A stretch of DNA of 64,000 bases from Eutrigla gurnardus (taxonomy: Eukaryota > Chordata > Actinopteri > Perciformes > Triglidae), in contig OY741285.1 of the NCBI GenBank assembly GCA_963514095.1, forward strand, positions 7,627,116 through 7,691,115. The letters are read 5' to 3'. Both the position numbers and the translations under genes were made by a program. Each line of letters opens with the position of its first letter. Position 1 is the stretch's first letter. Below the pieces are notes generated by a model. That model did no database searches, was not told where the DNA came from, and saw only the letters and a program-made list of their open reading frames with translations. Shown one piece after another: positions 9,441 to 20,453 of the stretch.

Positions 9441-12400
9441 TGCTGTTTAAACTCATGTAATTTTGCTTAAAGCAGCGGTGCACACTCACATGCGCAACAA
9501 AGCAAGGAGAAGCCTGGATAACAACACACACAGAGGGAGGGAGAGTGACGTCTTTCTCCACTATATCTTTAAATAGCAAATTATGCTGCTAGTTAACGTC
9601 CAGAATGTTAAATACAGCTCCTTTAAATGCAAACTGAGACAACCACAATCTTTTTGACGAATAGAAAATGTATTTCTGCATGTGTGGCCCTGGTTTGGCG
9701 TAGTTTAGGTCTCCGTGCTGTTTTTCCTGCGTGACTACAAAGACGTGAGCGTTCGCATCAACCATAACCTGCTCACAACTTAACCTGCATGGTGTTTAGA
9801 TTTCTTTTGACTGGCGTTGAACAAAGAGCGTGGGCTGATGTCTCATTAATCTCCTTCCATTCTGTTAATGAAAACATCGAATGAACCAAATGAACACGTC
9901 GGTGCTCCGGGTTTCGCACTGAGAGGCGACTCATTTGCCTCAAGGTCACGTCTCCATTGTGCCGCTCGTTAATAACTGTGCGTGTAGAGCGTTAAAGATG
10001 CAATTGTCTTCTCTCCACTAAAGCTTTTTTACAATAATTTGTAGCATCGAGAGAAAAAATAGAGATGAGCAGCAGTGGAGAGAATTAAAAAAAAAGGCTA
10101 CTTTATGTTTGCTAGCATTTCTGAAATTCCTCTTCGTGGTTTGATTTGGTTTTCTATAAAGATGATGCGTTCACGTGTGCGAGAACCTCTGCAGCCAAGA
10201 TGTGTCCTTTTGTTAAATTAAAGTGTCTTGAATATCTTGGAAAATGGCCTCTAACCCAGCTAATGTGCACTGGAATTCAAGGACTGAGAGTGGCACAATA
10301 TACGGCCTTTTATATGAATATGATATGATTTACTTGATTGATTGGCAGAGTTGGAATGGAGTGGCGACGCAAATAATTAAAAAAAGTCCTCGGTAAAGCT
10401 CGGAATGAATGCACGTGCCATTTCAGACACAAAAAAAAACTCCCACATAGTCTCACAAAGACGACCTGCCTCCATCACCGCACGCCATGACCCTCCATTC
10501 AGACTGCAGCAGGTCAACGTGCCCTCACTGTGATTTTAATTATGGCCCCCCCACCATTGTCGGGAACACGAGGAAGACACTGCTTCCTTCTGTTGCTTCT
10601 CTCACAAAAAAAAAAGGCCTCCTGCTTCCTGTTGGAGAAAGCACCTTCTATAAGATGCTCCCAGTCTCTTAACCAACAATTACAACGGCCTTCTCCCCAT
10701 TAAAAAGCCCAGAGACGTGGAGGGTCCTGCACACAAGACCGTCAGAGAAAGGGAGAGTTCCTATTTTACTCCTCCAACACAAAGCCGGGGTCAACAGGAA
10801 GCCACTTTCTCCACGTCGGTCCCGTGCATCTGCTTTTTTGGCTTTTTGTTTGGGCAGCCGAGGGGCTTAAAGTCACGGAGGTCAAGAGATTCAACTTGTT
10901 GTCCCACTTTTTTTTGCATCAAATTCATCGGGATCTCGCCATCAAGACTGGAAACGCTTCCATCCATCTCTCCTGATTCTGAAGAAGAACACCCGTGGGG
11001 GTTCACCCAGCTATGATTCCTTTTTTTGGGGTTTCATTATACAGTCTCTTAGTGGTTTAATCTGAGATCTCAGATGGACTTTGACGCACACGGTCTTCTC
11101 TCCCAATCAAGACACCAATCAGCATCTAGAAATCCCTTTTGGCTACCCGGCAGTAGAGCCAGAGAGGAAAATATGACTCAAACCATTAACCCACTGTCGT
11201 GCATACCATTGACCTTTAAGTAACATTTCCCAGCAGGCTCCGGCTCTCCTCTGCCGTTGACGGACAGGTGAGCGCCGTTTGTGCTGCTCCCTCCTGTAGG
11301 TTACCCTCGTCTCTCCGTGTTCCATGTTTAGAGAGTTCAGGACCCGCCCTCGGACCTTGATTAATGACTATCGCGTCCGTTTCTGAAATACGCCTGTCTG
11401 TTTGTTTTGGAGGCGACGGGAGACAGCTCACGTAGCCGGCATGGTACGGTTCCCACGGTGCCGCGAGGATGAGTTCTGGAGTCCAAGACCTGCGGTGATA
11501 CGAAAAGCAGCGTGCCCACATTCATCATGGGTGTCCAACTCCGGACTGTGAGGGGGTGAGGGGGGGTTGAGGCTGTGCATCCGGAGATTTTGGTCATCGA
11601 TTCACAAACTTTAACCTGATATAACGATTGTTGAGCTGTTGGTTATATTAGTCGAGACGTCTCTGGAGGGCGATATTGATTTTTAGATGAGTGCAGAGTC
11701 ACAGGCCAATGTGACTCACTCTTCATTACGCCGTTATTCTCTCCGTCCACATTTGTGTTGCCATTCGTGTTTGCAGATTGAACAGGAAGAGGAAAAAAGG
11801 AAAAAAAAGGTCTTTCAATACTAATACTAAACAGACGCTGAGGCATTGTTGGCTTTCAGAAAGGAGACTGTATTTCTGTACATGTGCATGAACTTCAATG
11901 ATAACAATTCCAACAGTTTCCGTATGTGGGGGGGTAAAAAATACATTATCCACATGCCTAACCTAACTTTGGTCAACATAACACGGAGTGCTTTTTCATG
12001 TTAAATTCAAGGACTTAAGAACACGATTCACCGCATATACAGCTTTTATTTGTATTCATCAAATGTATTGTCCTATTGTGTCAAATGAGTATGCACTGAG
12101 GGGCAAGGGAGCATAGAAGCTCCTTTTCTACAAGTACAATAAGAGAAGGAAATAAATAAATATAGACAATGTACACGCGGTACATATACAGTGATTCATT
12201 TTACAAGAAAGCAACGCTTTCCTGTTTGTTTTGATGTACAGAATACAAATACCGAGCTAGCGGAGACTGAGCAAATATTTCTCGTCTAATAAATAACTAT
12301 ACAAAGAGCTTTTCTGCATAGACAACAGTGAGTTTAACAAACACAGTAATACGTACTGTATTGGAGAAAAAAAACGCAGTTAACCATTTCAGCACAATTT

Positions 12401-14737
12401 TGATATTTGTTGTCTGATTTGCATTTACTCGAATATTTATATGTGAATAATATACAGTAGAAACAGCCTTTTCATAATCAGTTAAATCATCTATTTCTCC
12501 TTTTCTGACCAAAAAAACAAAACATTAGCATACATGTAATTATGGCTAACCACAGCATTGTGAGAGTTTATATGAGTCGTGCTGACAATAAAATGCCAAA
12601 ATACTTAACAGCGTCTCCCCGAACAATAGAGGAAATTTGCACTCGACTAAATGCAACTAAAGTTAAATGTTAAGTTTCACTTAGTGAACAAACTTCATTA
12701 CTGGAATAAATCAAACCACAGCTACACGGAACAAGCTTATTTCTGCAAAGGGAGGGGTTAGTAATATGTTAATCAGCGTTGAGAGACCTTTTAGCTGGTG
12801 CGGTTGGCTACATGGATGCATGATGGGTAATTAACTGTTTGCAAACACAGGAGGATGTGCACTGTGTGCTGCCGCTGCCTCCCTGCTCGAGATGAAACGA
12901 CGAGGGTGTTCACAGAAAAGTATTTCTTTTAGTACTTGTGTAGAATTTATTTGACCATGAATTTCTTTTTTATTTTAACTTCGCCACAGATCTAAAAGTA
13001 AGAAAACAATCAAAATGTACAAAAACATTCAGTGAAAGTTGCTTTTTTTTCAAAAACATAATTAAATTTTTTACAAAACATGGACCTGTAGAAATGATAT
13101 TAAGGCCTTCCCATGAGGACCGTGTAGTGGATGAACTAGGTAGCGCAGACGACACACAGTATGTATTCATTTAATTTGACGGCTTCTGTTTCCTTTATGT
13201 ATTTATTCCCTTTTGAACCACAGGATCAACAAGCATAAACATATGTGCAGTGGGATTCAGAGGACTTAAGAGATTCACGACACTCACCCCTCTCCTATTC
13301 ACAACAGTGATTCATGACTATATGGAATTGTTATTGTTCAACATTCAAAGAAATCATCAAGAATCCTTTGAAATCCCCCAAAAAAACGATTAAAGCTGAA
13401 ACGGCTGTTGTGTGAAACACTGCCTGCTACCTGTAGGAGTGGATTCCTAAATGATATGATATGATATTTATTTTCAAAGCTCCCAGAAACAAACAAAGCA
13501 ATAATTCCAAAAGAGCTCGTCGGTGAGGTAACATGATAATATGAAAGGGCTCTGTGTTTTGCATTCATAATTCTAGCTTAAACGTGTACATGCCACAGAG
13601 ACGGAGTGATAATTACATCTGCATCTGATTACTGCTGACTTCAAACCTAACGGTGAACAAGTCAAACAATCGCTGTGTGGATTCATCATCAGACACCGAT
13701 GACGCGTCTCCACGCTCGTGAGACATGCAGGTGCATGGACCAGACCAACCCCCCTCCCCCCCTAGTTGGACCAAACCCACGGCTGCACGTGCTAAAAACC
13801 CATTAACAGAAACGTAAATTCAGAGCTCCGTCATTCGGAGCGGCGGCGGCGACGACGCAGCCTATCATCATCTTATTAAAGGGTCCTGCAGATTAGGATC
13901 ACCAGGGCGGCGTCAGAGGCAGGTGTCCCCCCCATGGCAGGCGCGATAACACGCTGCCAGCCCCCCACCTGTAAACTCTCAGGTGCCTGCTGAGGCAATC
14001 CGGGGAGAGGCCAGCTAGGAGCTCCTCCGCTTTGGTCTGGTCTGTGTGGGCTCAGGTTTGGAGGGCCCTGAGCGGCGGGGTGCCTCTTCTTCCAACCGGC
14101 TGCCTAAACACAGACACACTGGATGAGAACCAGAGACGGCTATCCCCCTCTTTTTCCCCCTTTCCTCCCTGCCTCCCCTATACGCATGCTGGCTGGGCTG
14201 CAGCCAGCTCACACGCTGCTTCCACCTCACCCAGATGAAGCACATCAGCGATCACCGAGCGGAATCGCCCCCCCTTTCATGGCGTTTGCCTGCATAGGTG
14301 CGTCGGTAGGCAGATTCCCAGCACTTTAGTGCAACACCGTGCATGTAATTCCCTCCTTGCTGCTGTTTGACAGAGAGCAGATGCAGAGGAATTACTGTCA
14401 TAACATTTGTTTTTTTTCACGCATCCTACATGACATGAAACAATATTTGTTTTTTGTTTTTTTTAATCAGCAATTCTGTGTCTGGGTTTGATCTTATAGG
14501 GATTTTTACTTTTGCTCGGAGGGAGCCAGCCATGTTGCAATGCGGTGTAAGTGTCACCTGGATGTATGTATCGGCTCCGTTTCTCGCAGTTGCATTTGAA
14601 AAAATTCATTGTTGATGCTGTGATTGCTCCATCAAATATCGGCTATAATGGAAACTGCATTTCCTGAGCTGATGAGATAAGGTTAGCGAATCACCGGTGC
14701 TGAGCTCATCAGCGACACGCACGCACACAAAAACGTG

Positions 14738-14740
<3 letters not shown>
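9441..14740. other. Upstream non-coding block
   Basis: No gene is recognised. Subregions: 9441-10140 mixed; 10140-10330 repeat-poor and possibly regulatory; 10430-11050 chance frames; 12000-13600 AT-rich with several AATAAA/TTTATT words that could suit an untranslated region, although no adjoining coding exon is seen on either strand; 13740-14240 GC-rich with C-runs. None of the open frames (for example 10717-11016 on + or 14015-14245 on -) resembles a known protein. Confidence 0.5.

Positions 14741-14794
<54 letters not shown>
14741..14794. repeat. (CA)n microsatellite
   Basis: Perfect CA tract of 54 bp, followed about 30 bp later by a short CCT run. Confidence 0.95.
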
Positions 14795-14798
<4 letters not shown>

Positions 14799-15559
14799 CT
14801 TGTTCAGCTGGAGCAGGCATCAGGTCCCCCTCCTCCTCCTCCTATTGCTTTTATACACATTATTATATGCAACGACAGTTTTGTTTGTAGGTTATTTTGT
14901 GTTTTTCCCTAATTAACCTGTTTATTTACCAGAAGGAATTGTTACATATTTTACATTTTTGCCTTTTTTTCCTCCCTTCTTTGTTGTTACATTTTTTTTG
15001 TTCAAATCATATTTTTTTTATTAATTGGGACACACAAAGACAAACAAAAAATGTCTTCCTAGAATAACTGGTATGCATGCTAAATGAATAAAAGCAGGAC
15101 ACAAAGGTTTTGCAGATATATATTGTATTGTATCTTATTATTTCATGTTATGGTTTTTACATTTTATATTACGCCGCAATCACCTACAGTGAGCATCGTC
15201 TTATACTGTATATGTCTTATTTTTTGTGTCAGAATGAGACACAGAATTGGAGCATCAGTTATTTGTGTCCAGTCTGTCTGCTGAAGGAGAAATAAATAAA
15301 TAAAAAAACACCCGGTCTGTGCTGCCAGTGAGGAATTCAGGTTGGTCCCAGAAGACATCACACCTGTCAAGAAAGCAGGATGCAATAACACCCTCCATCC
15401 CCAAAATAAAAAATAAATACATCTGAGGAAAAATTATCTAATATAATGAAAAATAGATCTAAGGCAGTGACAAAGCAGGTGAAATGGGGAAAACAAGCGT
15501 TTTAGGCCTCTATTCTAAAAGCAAAAAAAAAAGACAGAATGATTTTTTTTTATAATAAA
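14795..15559. other. AT-rich block upstream of the promoter
   Basis: T-rich and A-rich sequence with many short homopolymers and AATAAA words. No gene or recognised transposon. Confidence 0.5.
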
Positions 15560-16393
15560 ATAAATCACTTTAATTTAAGCTGTAACTTAATTTGTGTCCC
15601 CCAGTATGACAGACTGGTATGGTGGAGTCAAACTGGTTGCAAACAGCCTGAGGAAGTACCCTCTTTTCATTTTTCCCTCTCCCTTCCTCCCTCCACCGGG
15701 AGACCGCCCATATGTGCGTTTAATCCACGTTTTACAACACACACAAAAAGCAACTCCTATCTTCCTCCTATTTCACCATCACTGTCCTGCTCCCAAACTG
15801 CCTTTTTCCTCCTCTCACATGCTTTTTCACCGCAGTCGTCCGCCGGCTTCCTCCACCAGCCTCCCTCCCTCCCTTTCTCTCTCTCTCTCTCTCTCTCTCT
15901 CCCTCCCTCTCTCCTTTTTTTTCCTTCCTCCTATTTATGAAAACGTCACTTCAAGTCTCCTCCCTGTTTGAATCTCATTAGTTTCTTGTGTGTTTCTCCC
16001 TGTCAATAATCCCGAATCCAGACTCTCTCTATTTCCATCCCTCTCTATCTGTCAATCAGCGCCGCCTTTGAACTGAAAACCACTCCGACCAACTTCAACT
16101 CACTCAATCCGAGCGGCGAGGCTCCTTCTCCGGCTTCCTTTTTCCAGCCAAGATTCCCCTTCTTTTTTCCTGCTTGTGTGACTTTTCTACTAAACCGCCA
16201 GAGCTTCTTTTTTTTTTTTTTTTTTTGGAAAACGCCAAAATACAGACCCCCCCTCCCCTTTTCTTACCCCCCTTTTCCAAAAAAAAAAAAAAGAGAGAAA
16301 AACTTAAACTCGGACTTTCCAGATCGCCGAGATCAAGGGTTTAAAAACTTCGCGTTTTTGCCCGACACACACGCGCAACAACACGGGGGAAAA
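15560..16393 (+). promoter_or_regulatory. tcf7l2: Putative tcf7l2 proximal promoter and 5' leader
   Basis: This segment ends at the tcf7l2 start codon. It is strongly pyrimidine-rich on the + strand (CCT/CTT runs, (CT)n at 15876-15901, T19 at 16208-16226). It turns CpG-richer from about 16080 onward, which fits a CpG-type promoter without an obvious TATA box at a fixed distance. The transcription start cannot be located from sequence alone. A CCTTTGAAC site at 16065-16073 fits the TCF/LEF core (WWCAAWG on the complement) and could allow feedback by Wnt signalling. The frame leading into the start codon is open for over 70 codons but contains no ATG, which supports initiation at 16394. Confidence 0.55.
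15876..15901. repeat. (CT)n tract in the promoter region
   Basis: About 13 CT units inside a longer pyrimidine stretch (15850-15930). Such tracts can bind GAGA-type or other polypyrimidine-binding factors, but no function is shown here. Confidence 0.85.
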
Positions 16394-16582
16394 ATGCCGC
16401 AGCTCAACGGCGGCGGAGGGGACGATCTGGGCGCAAACGATGAAATGATTTCCTTCAAAGACGAAGGGGAGCAGGAAGAGAAAATCTCGGAGAACTCTTC
16501 GGCAGAAAGGGATTTAGCCGATGTCAAATCTTCGCTTGTAAACGAGTCGGAAACGAATCAAAACAGCTCGTCGGACTCGGAG
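16394..16582 (+). CDS. tcf7l2: tcf7l2 coding exon 1: beta-catenin-binding domain of TCF-4
   Basis: This exon encodes residues 1-63 of transcription factor 7-like 2, the nuclear HMG-box factor that recruits beta-catenin to Wnt target genes and Groucho/TLE co-repressors when Wnt is off. The start ATG has A at -3. The protein begins MPQLNGGGGDDLGANDEM and is nearly identical to mammalian TCF7L2. Asp16, Glu17 and Phe21 of the extended beta-catenin contact strand are present, as are Leu41, Val44 and Leu48 of the second contact helix. Compared with human from memory, residue 18 is Met instead of Leu and residue 31 is Ile instead of Ser. The short LNGGGGDDLG start and FKDEGEQEEK separate it from tcf7l1, which has a long glycine tract. 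The exon ends after GAG in phase 0 with donor GTAAGT at 16583. Confidence 0.97.
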
Positions 16583-16785
16583 GTAAGTTGCACATTTCTG
16601 TTTTAAAAAAAAACCCCGGGGTCGATCGTCCTCCCCGGCTCTGTTAAGTCACGGTTGACGGGGGGGACTTCATTTCTAACATTGTCACGCTGATATAGAC
16701 TTGAAAAAGAAAGTTTCTGCTTTCGCCCCTCATCGCCCGCTGTCTTTGACTTTAACGCAATCCCTGTGTTTCATTGCATTTCAAG
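16583..16785 (+). other. tcf7l2: tcf7l2 intron 1
   Basis: Short 203-bp intron with donor GTAAGT and acceptor TTTCAAG. It contains A9, C4-G4 and G6 runs near its start and no other feature. It sits in phase 0. Confidence 0.9.
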
Positions 16786-16852
16786 GCGGAAAGACGGCCT
16801 CCGCCTAGATCTGAAACTTTCAGAGACAAAACACGAGAAAGTTTAGAGGAGG
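16786..16852 (+). CDS. tcf7l2: tcf7l2 coding exon 2
   Basis: 67-bp exon encoding residues 64-85 plus the first base of codon 86. The sequence AERRPPPRSETFRDKTRESL matches mammalian TCF7L2, with Thr for Ser at two positions (human SESFRDKS, from memory). The acceptor is the AG at 16784-16785. The donor is GTGAGT at 16853, leaving a single G (phase 1) that combines with CT at the start of exon 3 to make alanine. The segment lies just after the beta-catenin-binding domain and is disordered and basic in the family. It is too short to appear as a free-standing open frame and was found by continuity with exons 1 and 3. Confidence 0.95.
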
Positions 16853-17070
16853 GTGAGTTCCTGCTTTATTCCTATATTTGTGTTGTTGTTGTTGCACCAT
16901 GACATTGTGCGCCTGGCGGGAGGGCACCACTTTATTTTCCTCAAAATGCATTTTTATTTGTTGGGCAACAATAAAAAAAAAAAAAAAAAAAAAAAAAGTT
17001 TCAAGGCCGCTTTATATAAAAAAAGTTTTTTTTTCTCTCCCCCCCTCCCTCCCTCCCCCCGCCATGTTAG
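16853..17070 (+). other. tcf7l2: tcf7l2 intron 2, with long homopolymers
   Basis: 218-bp intron with donor GTGAGT and acceptor GCCATGTTAG. It contains an A25 run (16973-16997) and, before the acceptor, a T9 run and a long CCCT polypyrimidine tract (about 17025-17060). Two open frames spanning this region arise because intron and exon 3 read through without a stop. They are not separate genes. Confidence 0.9.
16973..16997. repeat. A25 homopolymer inside intron 2
   Basis: 25 consecutive A bases ending 73 bp before exon 3. It is a likely site of length polymorphism and of sequencing error. Confidence 0.9.
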
Positions 17071-17195
17071 CTGCGAAAAGGCAAGATGGAGGGCTGTTCA
17101 AGAGCCCACCGTACCCGGGCTATCCATTTATAATGATCCCCGATCTCACAAGCCCCTACCTTCCCAATGGATCACTTTCTCCAACAGCGCGCACA
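17071..17195 (+). CDS. tcf7l2: tcf7l2 coding exon 3
   Basis: 125-bp exon that completes codon 86 (Ala) and encodes residues 87-127. It reads AKRQDGGLFKSPPYPGYPF, then IMIPDLTSPYLPNGSLSPTA. The PPYPGYPF and MIPDL(T/S)SPYL block is a hallmark of all TCF/LEF proteins between the beta-catenin domain and the regulatory region. SPTART at the end is characteristic of TCF7L2. Residue 96 is Ser where human has Gly, from memory. The acceptor is preceded by a strong pyrimidine tract. The donor is GTAAGT at 17196 in phase 0, so the exon can join directly to exon 4 or to a phase-0 cassette exon. Confidence 0.97.
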
Positions 17196-17225
17196 GTAAG
17201 TTCATTTATTTACGACTGTATGTGT

Positions 17226-17274
17226 GCACACACACGCACACACACACACGCACACACACATGCACACGCACGCA
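17226..17274. repeat. Compound (CA)n/(CG) purine-pyrimidine repeat
   Basis: Alternating CA with CG and TG interruptions starting 31 bp after exon 3. Alternating purine-pyrimidine of this kind can adopt Z-DNA under torsion. Confidence 0.85.
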
Positions 17275-17524
17275 CTCGGACTGTTGTCACCCACAAAGTG
17301 CAGCCGATAAAAGAAATGTCGAGCCAAGTTTCTGCAACTCGTCAAGTGTACAGTACTAATGGCATGCACGTCCGCCTGCAGCTAGCATGCTAACCGTGCT
17401 AACAGCTAGGACCCAGTGAAAATGGACATTCTGTTTAAATCGTGTGCACTTGACATCTCCACTCCTGAGTTCCCCCCTGAATTTTGTTTTTGAAATCAAA
17501 CGCACGGGAAGAGGTAAAACTCGT

Positions 17525-17550
17525 GTTATTATGATATAAATCATAATAAC
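17525..17550. repeat. Perfect AT-rich inverted repeat
   Basis: Arms GTTATTATGAT (17525-17535) and ATCATAATAAC (17540-17550) are perfect complements around a 4-nt loop. A third copy of the arm core, GTTGTTATTATCG, follows directly at about 17553-17566. Confidence 0.85.
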
Positions 17551-17739
17551 GACGTTGTTATTATCGTGCAGGGTCTCCTGTATTCCAGGCTACAAGTGCA
17601 TGTTGTTTTTTTTAACCCACTGAATAATGCAATTGGCTTGTGTTTGCACAGCCTCATCAAACATGCCCTTTTTTTTTTTTACTCTATCACAAGCTGCGTG
17701 AGCGTCCAGACGTGCACCGGCTCTCTGACACGCTGCAGT

Positions 17740-17850
17740 GTATAACCATGTAAAAGCACGCAAATAATAATTTAAAAAAATCAATATGCAAATGAGCTTT
17801 TTAAGTCATTTGCATGTGTCAAAACCCATTAGGACGTCACGTGAAAGGTG
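17740..17850. promoter_or_regulatory. Candidate enhancer with paired inverted octamers
   Basis: ATGCAAATGA (17786-17795) and its exact complement TCATTTGCAT (17806-17815) form a 10-bp perfect inverted repeat with a 10-nt spacer. Each arm contains the POU octamer ATGCAAAT. A CRE/E-box-like GACGTCACGTGA follows at about 17833-17844. The element lies about 0.6 kb downstream of exon 3. The regulatory role is inferred from the motifs. Confidence 0.4.
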
Positions 17851-17915
17851 CATGGATTCAAATTTGAGATTTTTTTTATTTATTTATTTTTTATTTAACA
17901 TTAATAAATATTTCT

Positions 17916-17942
<27 letters not shown>
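17916..17942. repeat. (TA)n microsatellite
   Basis: 27 bp of alternating TA, preceded by T-rich and TTTA repeats. Confidence 0.9.
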
Positions 17943-17948
<6 letters not shown>

Positions 17949-18039
17949 TAAAGTGTGATTTATTTAATAGAAATTCTGTGCATGTGCACCACCTTTGCCT
18001 CTAATTAAGAATCCATTGCCTTAAAAAAAAAAAAAAGGG

Positions 18040-18350
18040 CATTTGCCATGTAAACCCATATTTATAAATAAATTCATGTTATTTAGACACAATCAGCCGT
18101 GCTATAATTATGCACACTTACTCATTTGCTCAGCACCTCGCTGGTCCCACTGGGCAATAGCAATCCTTAAGCGGCATAATTTACTCAACCATGGGTGTTT
18201 TTTAGCCCCCCTATTTTAAACGGTTGCAATTACAAGTCTGCGCTTTAGGACCTGTCATCTCATTTTACAAGGTTAAGGCAAAGACCAGGCATTAGGAAAT
18301 ATGACCTCTTCGCCCCCCCGCCCCCCCTCCGCCACCTCAGCGTTGGCTAA
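18040..18350. promoter_or_regulatory. Candidate conserved non-coding element
   Basis: About 300 bp of balanced, repeat-free sequence with TATAATTATGC, GGCATAATTTACTC, TTGCAATTACAAG and ATTTATAAATAAATTC. It resembles deeply conserved vertebrate elements but has no alignment support here. It ends in a C-rich run at about 18313-18330. Confidence 0.33.
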
Positions 18351-19079
18351 CGAAACTGATATTTCTTACCTCCATTTTATTTGCGTGCCGTGCACACCTT
18401 GAAAAATAAATGCACATCTGACACATAATGCCTTCTTTTGTGCTTGACACAATTCCTGCCTTTTGAGTTGAACGCCATCGTCCACTGTTTCACGTGAAAA
18501 ATAATTCCCCCTCTACCTGCGTGTGTGTTTTTATAGTTTTTATGTAAGATTTCATCATTCCTGCCATTTGCACACATGAGAACATTTTGCCTTTTTTTTT
18601 TTTTTTTCCTCCCCTCTCTCCTCCCATCTTAGTCAGCCAGCCTTGTTAATGCTACCGGCTGGTATGTGGAATTAGTCACTCATTATTCTCATCAGCACTG
18701 ACACAAACGCACATTCACAACACACATGATTTGAACTGAGGCACTTCCTTGTTTCGGTGGCAGGGGTTTGTATTTTCCTTTTGTGACTGTCCCAGCGCTG
18801 AGCCCAGTAGTCGTCCGAGGAGCGCTCCTTTCATTGTGCCTATGCAGCAGTTAGAGAAGCAGATTGTGTGGCATGGCAGGGAGGATTCCTGCGGCAAGAC
18901 GGTGTACACTCTTCTGAAATGCTATTTTCAGCAAAAGACCATTCTTTAAAAAATGATTATTTAAATATGGATCCCTTGATTTGTTACCTGTTGTGTGGTT
19001 TCCTCCGTGCACGGCTTTCTCGTATACAAGATGAAGTCATTACACAATCCCGAAAAAGCCACTGTTGATTATCGAGGAG

Positions 19080-19430
19080 ATGCTCTGCTCGCACGTTAGG
19101 AGGCAACGTTTATTACAGCTGAATTGGCGGATCCACCTGAACAGCGACTGTGAGATGATGAACATGGTTTTCGGCTCGCGGTGATCTTCCTACTGTACAG
19201 CCTCGGCCCCCACTGTCTGCAGCGCCCTGTGTGTCCAGCCATTAGGGCTTTGAAGTCGGCGGCCGCTGTAATATAAATGTATTAGACTTAAAGCCGGCAT
19301 AAATAATTCACCCGGACATTGATTAGCTGTCTTGCTCCCTAACATGTCATGTGAAGCACCGAATATGACTGCTAGTATTATTGGAATGAGACTTTCCTCT
19401 GTCTCGTCATGAAAGGCTTTGATTCTCGCT
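19080..19430. promoter_or_regulatory. Candidate conserved non-coding element with TCF sites
   Basis: Repeat-free block with AACGTTTATTACAG, CCATTAGGGCTTTGAAG, CATTGATTAGCTGTC and, near its end, GCTTTGATT (19416-19424), a TCF/LEF core match. No open frame of note. Enhancer status is inferred only. Confidence 0.33.
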
Positions 19431-20424
19431 GCTTTTCCCTTCGCCTTCTCTTCCTCTGCACCTCTCGGTTTTGGGCCGATGCTGTGATTTTTTATTTTTA
19501 GCATATGGAATTCAACATCTAGGCCTTTTTAAAAAAAAAATCTATTAATCATAAATGATTTAAATTGAGCTTTTGCATTTCTGTGGCAAGAATTTTCAGG
19601 TATTTGTCAAAAAAATCAAAAATCTATTTATATTATTTTGACCTCTTTTCTGTCAGCTGGCACTAATGCTGATCTAACTGGACGTTTCACCTGGTTTCTG
19701 TTTTTTTTTTTTTGCTTTTGCATGGCTTGAGTGGGAGAAAAAACAAAAACCTGTGTTGTGGCAGTTAACCATAATTTGTCTGACCTCTGGGAGCCATAAT
19801 CGGTGAGAATTTGTTTTCCCTACCACCTCAGTCCAAGGAGGCTCGGGATTTAGTATCATTTAGCTGTTTTGACGTGACGTCGTGTCCAGGCTTTTAAAGC
19901 CTTCCTGTCCTCGTCTCCTCCTCTCCTCTCCCTGCCGTCTCCCTCCTCCCCAAAAAACCTCACACAAAGGCCTGCTGGATCACTGGGTGCAGGTTGAATT
20001 GGAGAAGTGGCCTGCCCAGCTCACCCCGGTTTTCCATCTCCTCTCACTTTCCCCCGGTTCCCTCTCGCTGTCTCTCTCTCTTCCTCTCCCCGTCTACCTT
20101 TTGTTTCCTGCCGATGCTAACGCGGGGCTTGTGAAAAAAGGCGGCGGGTTAACTGCGGTGCTGTTGGCTAACATCACACCTCAACAGGTCTGGAGAGCAG
20201 AGGCTCAGGGAGGGAGAGCGGGATCTGGGCGGCCGGCTCTCCTGCATCGGGGCTGCAGGGCCGTAAATCCACTGGCTTTATTTACTGCCTCTCGGACTTA
20301 TGAATGTTAAGATATTTGACGCCACCCCTGGCCCCATAATTCTCCAAGCCCGGAGACTTTTGGCGGAGGTTTTGAGTTTCGACGTATAATTACGAGTAGT
20401 TTAAAAAAGAACAAGAAAGTGGAA

Positions 20425-20453
20425 GGGGGGGGGGAGGGGGGGGAGGAGGGGGG
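20425..20453 (+). repeat. G-rich tract able to form a G-quadruplex
   Basis: Runs of G10, G8, G2 and G6 separated by single A bases. The long runs can supply four or more G-triplets on the + strand. Confidence 0.8.

Noticed and set aside
16178..16606. A longer tcf7l2 start at 16178
   Set aside because: The first codon there is GTG, no ATG lies in frame before 16394, the added residues are low-complexity, and the family begins MPQL at 16394. The stop after 16582 lies in intron 1.
16853..17393. Two overlapping 170-residue frames around exon 3
   Set aside because: One carries exon 3 in its middle but begins and ends in intron sequence (A25, CA repeat). The other is the wrong frame. Only 17071-17195 is supported.
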